Positions 6,224-9,371 of a stretch of DNA of 9,371 bases are shown piece by piece; positions within the stretch are counted from its first letter, which is position 1, and every line of letters starts with the position of its first letter. The stretch lies in assembly GCA_015662615.1 (NCBI GenBank), contig DQTU01000351.1:1-9371 (forward strand), given 5' to 3'. The position numbers and the translations under genes are program-made. The stretch is from Campylobacterales bacterium. Its GTDB lineage: Bacteria; Campylobacterota; Campylobacteria; Campylobacterales; QNZT01. Under the pieces are notes generated by a model. The model searched no databases. It saw only the letters and a list, made by a program, of their open reading frames with translations, and was not told the origin of the DNA.

Positions 6224-6325
6224 ATGTGTTGGAAAGCAAGTAAGGGCGGTTCATCTGCCCGTGAGCGCCTGCTGCTGAAGCAAACTCAGCGTTAGCGTAG
6301 CCCAAGGGAATTACTTCCCTTGGGC
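6224..6325. repeat. GC-rich, three-hairpin intergenic element (possible REP/MITE-like repeat or structured RNA)
   Basis: This fills most of the 136-base gap between dus and the membrane protein gene. From 6241 to 6325 the GC content is 49 of 85 bases (58%), far above the AT-rich surroundings. Three inverted repeats occur in a row: 6244-6260 (GGGC...GCCC, extended to 6 pairs with one G-T pair, loop TTCAT), 6273-6291 (GCTGA...TCAGC, loop of 7), and 6300-6325, a perfect 11-base palindrome arm GCCCAAGGGAA / TTCCCTTGGGC with a 4-base loop. The last is preceded on the plus strand by GTA immediately before GCCC, giving GTAG followed by a palindrome, which recalls REP elements. No other copy occurs in this window. 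The boundaries are approximate. No protein-coding role is convincing. Confidence 0.6.
6300..6325 (-). terminator. Strong hairpin 5 bases after the membrane protein gene; possible 3' end or attenuating structure
   Basis: The perfect 11-bp stem with a 4-base loop starts 5 bases after the TAA at 6331-6333. On the minus strand it is followed by TACGC rather than a run of T, so it does not meet the usual rule for an intrinsic terminator. It could protect the mRNA 3' end, reduce read-through into dus, or simply be part of the repeat element described for this gap. Confidence 0.35.
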
Positions 6326-6330
6326 GTATA

Positions 6331-7335
6331 TTAGATAAAAAGTTCAGTATCGAAGTTTTTACCACTATCTTTTAAGAAGAGCATATATTTACACTTTTTA
6401 TACTCATCTTCAGTAGAGTTTTCAAGAAAATCTCTTACATGATCCATCATCTGAAGTTCAAACATAACATATAGATAACCCTCACCTGCATCAGCTGGAA
6501 ACTCGTGAGCAAGTCTTTCAAAAAGCAACATTAATCTATCTGGATTCATTTTTGTTTTCAAGTTTTTAGCTAAAGCGATAAAGTCATCATGTGAGAAATT
6601 TAATTTTTTAATATAATCAACCATAACATCATCAGAAAAATCTAAAGGATTTTCTTTGGCATTCACTCTCTCAACCAATGTATCAAAAAGTTCACGAGTA
6701 GGCTCTACATCATATTTATTAAGATCGTCCATAGAGGCATAAGAAGCCATAGCCAAATGTGCTTTTTGGCATAGTGTTTTATCATCACATTTTTTTAAAA
6801 TTGTATCTGCATAACTTTTGTCAACAGCCAATCTATTATCATGGTTTTTTAGTACTAAGGCATTATCAGCTCTCAAAGAAAAAGAGCTTAAATCGACAAC
6901 TTCTCCACTATATACTTTCCTCTTAGCATCTAAAATATCTTGAATTCCATCATCATAAACTCTATAATCCGCATAACGCTTTGGATCAATATTTAAAAGT
7001 GGAAGTATCGTTCCTGGAAGTTTAAACATATCTGTTTTATACTCATTATTAACTACTCTTCCCAAAAGAGCATTTTTTGAGTTTTCTAATAACTTTTCAC
7101 CATCTTTACGAATTTTTCTCATACGGGCAAAACCAAGAGCTCCAAAAAATACCAAATGCGCTATCGTGAAAAGGAAAAGAATCAAAGCAGGAAAAATTAC
7201 CCAAACTGCAATTGGCAATGTTATTGTAATTCCAGCAAAAGGAAAAGAGTAATTATCCCCAATAAAACTATAAACGATAACACCCATAACAATTAGTAAA
7301 ATTAACCCAAAAACAACATACTTCTTAAAACCCAT
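6331..7335 (-). CDS. Conserved membrane protein of unknown function, two transmembrane helices
   Basis: I cannot assign a function. The 334-residue protein has two strongly hydrophobic helices, about residues 5-25 and 36-65, separated by a short segment containing G-D-N-Y-S-F-P-F. A basic stretch (R-M-R-K-I-R-K) follows the second helix, so by the positive-inside rule the large remainder, about 250 residues, should be cytoplasmic. That part is charged, mostly helical, and ends in D-T-E-L-F-I. The topology (two N-terminal helices plus a cytoplasmic body) is loosely like LapA-type proteins, but this is only a shape resemblance. The start is ATG 7335-7333, supported by AAAGGAG 5 bases upstream; a longer frame from TTG 7368 would overlap the dksA-like gene and lacks such a site. 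C. jejuni, from memory, has a membrane protein at the same place between its dksA-like and dus genes, so it is probably a conserved Campylobacterota gene. Confidence 0.85.
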   Translation of the reverse strand: MGFKKYVVFGLILLIVMGVIVYSFIGDNYSFPFAGITITLPIAVWVIFPALILFLFTIAHLVFFGALGFARMRKIRKDGEKLLENSKNALLGRVVNNEYKTDMFKLPGTILPLLNIDPKRYADYRVYDDGIQDILDAKRKVYSGEVVDLSSFSLRADNALVLKNHDNRLAVDKSYADTILKKCDDKTLCQKAHLAMASYASMDDLNKYDVEPTRELFDTLVERVNAKENPLDFSDDVMVDYIKKLNFSHDDFIALAKNLKTKMNPDRLMLLFERLAHEFPADAGEGYLYVMFELQMMDHVRDFLENSTEDEYKKCKYMLFLKDSGKNFDTELFI

Positions 7336-7340
7336 TCGCA

Positions 7341-7347
7341 CTCCTTT
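7341..7347 (-). promoter_or_regulatory. Ribosome binding site that fixes the membrane protein start
   Basis: AAAGGAG on the minus strand lies 5 bases before ATG 7335-7333 and just after the stop of the dksA-like gene. It selects this ATG over the in-frame TTG at 7368. Confidence 0.8.
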
Positions 7348-7348
7348 A

Positions 7349-7699
7349 TTAAGAGGTTTTCTCAACAATTTCTCTACAAACTATACAGTATTTCGCCTGT
7401 GGTTTCACTTTTAATCTTTGTGCACCTATAGGCTCCTCACACATCTCACAGATACCATAAGTCTCATTTTCCATCTTAAATAGAGCATAGTCAATTTCTT
7501 TAAGTTCTCTAAGTTGTTGATTGCTAATTGCTTGTTCAATCGCACTATCTGTGCTGATTGTGGCATGATCTGCTTCATCACTCGCATCAGTACGAGTTAG
7601 GGCCTTAATCTCTTTTTCATTGTCTTTGACAATTCTTTTGATCTTCTCTTTTCTATTTTCAAGCTCTTCTTTTAAAAAATTCAAATCTTCTAGTTTCAC
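7349..7699 (-). CDS. dksA: DksA-like RNA polymerase-binding transcription factor
   Basis: Binds the secondary channel of RNA polymerase and, usually together with ppGpp, adjusts transcription of rRNA and biosynthetic genes. The 116-residue protein starts with a helical coiled-coil arm (about 1-35), has the tip motif D41-E-A-D44-H-A46, equivalent to the D-x-x-D-x-A of E. coli DksA, a second arm (about 48-78), and then a zinc finger C84-E-M-C87 ... C105-I-V-C108. It is shorter than E. coli DksA (151) because the N-terminal extension is missing, the usual state of short TraR/DksA-family proteins. The C. jejuni homologue at the equivalent locus has been described as DksA-like and affects stable RNA and virulence genes. 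The start is GTG 7699-7697, with AAGGAG 5 bases upstream. The stop is 13 bases before the next gene, so the two are probably co-transcribed. The family is certain; whether it is the only DksA-type protein in the genome is unknown. Confidence 0.92.
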   Translation of the reverse strand: MKLEDLNFLKEELENRKEKIKRIVKDNEKEIKALTRTDASDEADHATISTDSAIEQAISNQQLRELKEIDYALFKMENETYGICEMCEEPIGAQRLKVKPQAKYCIVCREIVEKTS

Positions 7700-7704
7700 T
7701 TTTT

Positions 7705-7710
7705 CTCCTT
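7705..7710 (-). promoter_or_regulatory. Ribosome binding site for the GTG-started dksA-like gene
   Basis: AAGGAG on the minus strand ends 5 bases before GTG 7699-7697. It supports this non-ATG start and lies in the 16-base gap after rlmH. Confidence 0.75.
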
Positions 7711-7715
7711 GAGCC

Positions 7716-8171
7716 TTATTTGTGATAAGGGTGATTATTTACAATACTTAAAGCTCTAAAAATTTGTTCAAACAAAATTACTTTTGCTATTTTATGGCTG
7801 AAAGTCAATTTGCTTAAACTTATAACTTTGTCACATTTTTTTAAAAACTGTTCATCAAATCCATAGGCACCAGCAATAAAAAAATTTAAAGTCACAATGT
7901 TAGCAAAATTTTCACTAAATTCAAAACTATCCATCTCTTTACCTGTTGGATGTAAAGCAACATTATACCCATTCATCTTTGGTATAAATGCTTCACTATA
8001 AGATTCTTTAGCCATTATAGCATCTCTATTTTGCGCAGAGGAAATTTTTTTATTAAAAATCATAATTTCTTCAACTTTTGTATACTTTTGTATCATTTTC
8101 TTCTGATTTTCAATGATTTTCGTATAATAGTCACTATTTTTTTTTTCAATTGAATAGACATTAATCTTCAT
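7716..8171 (-). CDS. rlmH: 23S rRNA (pseudouridine-1915-N3)-methyltransferase
   Basis: SPOUT-class methyltransferase that uses S-adenosylmethionine to methylate pseudouridine 1915 in helix 69 of 23S rRNA on assembled 70S ribosomes. The 151-residue length matches the family (about 155). The knotted C-terminal half is clear: F-F-I-A-G-A-Y-G-F (97-105), then S-L-S-K-L-T-F-S-H-K (118-127), L-F-E-Q-I-F-R-A (133-140), and the diagnostic C-terminal N-H-P-Y-H-K (146-151). In the SAM-binding loop the first glycine of the usual I-G-G is alanine (A100), a small substitution. The start ATG has only a weak ribosome binding site. A 33-base gap separates it from accD upstream, and a 16-base gap separates it from the dksA-like gene downstream. 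The order accD, rlmH, dksA-like, as I recall, is shared with C. jejuni. Confidence 0.94.
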   Translation of the reverse strand: MKINVYSIEKKNSDYYTKIIENQKKMIQKYTKVEEIMIFNKKISSAQNRDAIMAKESYSEAFIPKMNGYNVALHPTGKEMDSFEFSENFANIVTLNFFIAGAYGFDEQFLKKCDKVISLSKLTFSHKIAKVILFEQIFRALSIVNNHPYHK

Positions 8172-8204
8172 AAGAGAGTATTCTCAAGAAAAAAAGCTAA
8201 ATTT

Positions 8205-9116
8205 TTATGCATCATTCTCAACAAAGTCTGCTTTTTTTCCTGTATGTTCTGCTGCTTTTCTTTTAGAATTTTCAATTTTTGTATCAAAAAAGTATAATAG
8301 ATCTGAAACAGTTTTTTTCATATTTTCTCTTTTTACGATTAAATCTAAAAAACCATGCTCTAACAAAAATTCTGCTCTTTGGAAGCCTTCTGGAAGTTCA
8401 GTTCCTATCGTTTGCTTGATAACTCTCTGTCCAGCAAAACCTATCAATGCACCAGGTTCTGCAATAACAACATCTCCAAGCATAGCAAAAGAGGCACTTA
8501 CCCCACCCATAGTTGGATCTGTTAGTATTGATATATAAGGCAAACCATCTTGAGAGACTCTTTTTAGGGCAGCAGAAGTTTTAGACATTTGAAGCAATGA
8601 AAATGTACTCTCCTGCATTCTAGCCCCACCACTAGCACTTACGATAATAAGCGCATGTTTTTTCTCAATTGCCCTATGAGCAGATCGAACAATTTTTTCA
8701 CCCTCAACTGAACCTAAACTTCCACCCATGAATGAAAAATCAAAAATAACTAATTGCGTAGGTATACCTCCTATCATACATTCACCAGAGACAACAGAGG
8801 ATTTTTTACCTGTCTTTTTTTCGCCCTCGATAACTCTTTTTTTATAGGGTTTCTTATCTACAAATTTTAGGGGATCAACAGGTGCTAAATCTTTATCAAA
8901 CTCGACGAATGTGCCATTGTCGGCCAATAAATCTATACGAACTTTTTGACCTATTCTCATATGATATTGACATTTAGGACAAACATGAAAAAGATTTTCA
9001 ACTTCTTTATAATACATAAGGGAGTTACACTTTTTACATTTAATCCAATGACTAGGAGCATCTGCAAGAGAAGGTTGCGGTTTTCTAAAGTTTCTAAACA
9101 TATCACCGAAATTCAT
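8205..9116 (-). CDS. accD: Acetyl-CoA carboxylase, carboxyltransferase subunit beta
   Basis: The beta subunit of the carboxyltransferase transfers CO2 from carboxybiotin to acetyl-CoA, making malonyl-CoA for fatty acid synthesis; it works as an alpha2-beta2 complex with AccA, which is not in this window. The 303-residue length matches E. coli AccD (304). An N-terminal zinc ribbon is formed by C27-K-K-C30 and C46-P-K-C49. The crotonase-type core follows, with S-A-S-G-G-A-R-M-Q-E (160-169) forming an oxyanion-type loop, then T-D-P-T-M-G-G-V-S-A-S (199-209) and the I-G-F-A-G-Q-R-V-I (225-233) segment. The C-terminal tail (about 284-303) is polar and variable, as in the family. The start ATG has AGAGG 6 bases upstream and is 9 bases from the preceding stop codon, so it is co-transcribed with the phosphatase-family gene before it. 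Confidence 0.97.
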   Translation of the reverse strand: MNFGDMFRNFRKPQPSLADAPSHWIKCKKCNSLMYYKEVENLFHVCPKCQYHMRIGQKVRIDLLADNGTFVEFDKDLAPVDPLKFVDKKPYKKRVIEGEKKTGKKSSVVSGECMIGGIPTQLVIFDFSFMGGSLGSVEGEKIVRSAHRAIEKKHALIIVSASGGARMQESTFSLLQMSKTSAALKRVSQDGLPYISILTDPTMGGVSASFAMLGDVVIAEPGALIGFAGQRVIKQTIGTELPEGFQRAEFLLEHGFLDLIVKRENMKKTVSDLLYFFDTKIENSKRKAAEHTGKKADFVENDA

Positions 9117-9125
9117 GATAAACCT

Positions 9126-9371
9126 CTATAAAAGTATTTTTTTTAAATTCTCAAAATGATTTAATTGCCTGCATATTAGCGTTAAATCCTTTTCTTTATG
9201 CTGATAAAGCTCCTCACACATAAACAAACCTGCTGCTACATCATACGAACGCATCTCACCCTCATATATAAAAAACTGTACTTGATTTGTATAGGCCAAT
9301 GAGAGAGCAACAGCACCAGCTGCCCGATATTTGTATCCACTATTTTTAAGTTTTTTGGCATACTTATTTGA
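9126..9371 (-). CDS. Inositol monophosphatase family protein, C-terminal part (5' end outside window)
   Basis: The final 81 codons of a gene that enters from the right edge; the stop is TAG at 9128-9126. The segment R-A-A-G-A-V-A-L-S-L-A-Y (about 13-24 of the visible part) and the later S-Y-D-V-A-A-G-L (about 39-46) match the C-terminal signature of the FIG/IMPase superfamily, where the Asp of W-D-x-A-A-G helps bind the catalytic metal. Here the usual tryptophan is tyrosine, which the family tolerates. The family hydrolyses small phosphate esters such as inositol-1-phosphate, fructose-1,6-bisphosphate or 3'-phosphoadenosine phosphates; the substrate cannot be determined from this fragment. 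The metal-binding motifs near the N-terminus lie outside the window. It precedes accD by 9 bases, the arrangement I recall in C. jejuni. Confidence 0.88.
   Translation of the reverse strand, partial: SNKYAKKLKNSGYKYRAAGAVALSLAYTNQVQFFIYEGEMRSYDVAAGLFMCEELYQHKEKDLTLICRQLNHFENLKKILL

Noticed and set aside
6224..6295. A 23-codon plus-strand frame with ATG in the GC-rich gap
   Set aside because: There is no ribosome binding site, the frame is very short, and it lies in a set of inverted repeats. The minus-strand reading through the same region is also open but has no start of its own; palindromic GC-rich DNA is often open by chance.
8172..8204. A promoter between accD and rlmH
   Set aside because: The 33-base gap is T-rich but has no convincing -10 element; co-transcription is the simpler reading.
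1..9371. Defence system, prophage, CRISPR array or toxin-antitoxin pair
   Set aside because: No repeat array, integrase, transposase or known defence domain is visible. FxsA has a historical link to phage exclusion, but that is not evidence of a defence locus here.

Overview
The window looks like chromosomal DNA from a member of the Campylobacterota (Epsilonproteobacteria), probably a free-living Sulfurimonas/Sulfuricurvum-like lineage rather than Campylobacter or Helicobacter. The base composition is AT-rich, the genes are tightly packed, and the proteins have epsilonproteobacterial character: a DUF2018/HP0242-like protein, a short DksA, and a ProS with Campylobacter-like flanking motifs. 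The genus is an inference. From memory, the gene order matches two separate Campylobacter jejuni neighbourhoods joined end to end: cj0128c-cj0123c (SuhB-like, accD, rlmH, dksA-like, membrane protein, dus) and cj0539-cj0544 (DUF2018, exported protein, polyprenyl synthase, hemA, proS, FxsA).

Every gene lies on the minus strand, so transcription runs from high to low coordinates. In that order: the 3' end of an inositol-monophosphatase-family gene (9371-9126), accD (fatty acid synthesis), rlmH (23S rRNA methylation), a dksA-like stringent-response regulator, a two-helix membrane protein of unknown function, then a 136-base gap holding a GC-rich, three-hairpin element, and dus (tRNA dihydrouridine synthase). 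A strong extended -10 promoter sits immediately after dus. It should drive a second, very compact operon: DUF2018, a small exported protein, a long-chain polyprenyl diphosphate synthase, hemA, proS, fxsA and a lipoprotein that runs off the left edge. Most joints in this operon are 1-8 base overlaps or a 4-base gap, which implies translational coupling.

Functionally the window is a housekeeping block. It covers translation and RNA modification (proS, hemA through its use of Glu-tRNA, dus, rlmH), growth-rate control (DksA), and membrane and cofactor biosynthesis (accD, polyprenyl synthase for the quinone tail, hemA for tetrapyrroles). There is no phage, CRISPR array, toxin-antitoxin pair or defence island here, and I do not see a new multi-gene system.

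The points most worth a second look are a ProS whose editing (INS) domain has shrunk to roughly half its normal size, the GC-rich palindromic intergenic element at about 6224-6325, repeated use of TTG starts at coupled junctions, and three family-restricted proteins of unknown function. No gene-free stretch exceeds 300 bases.
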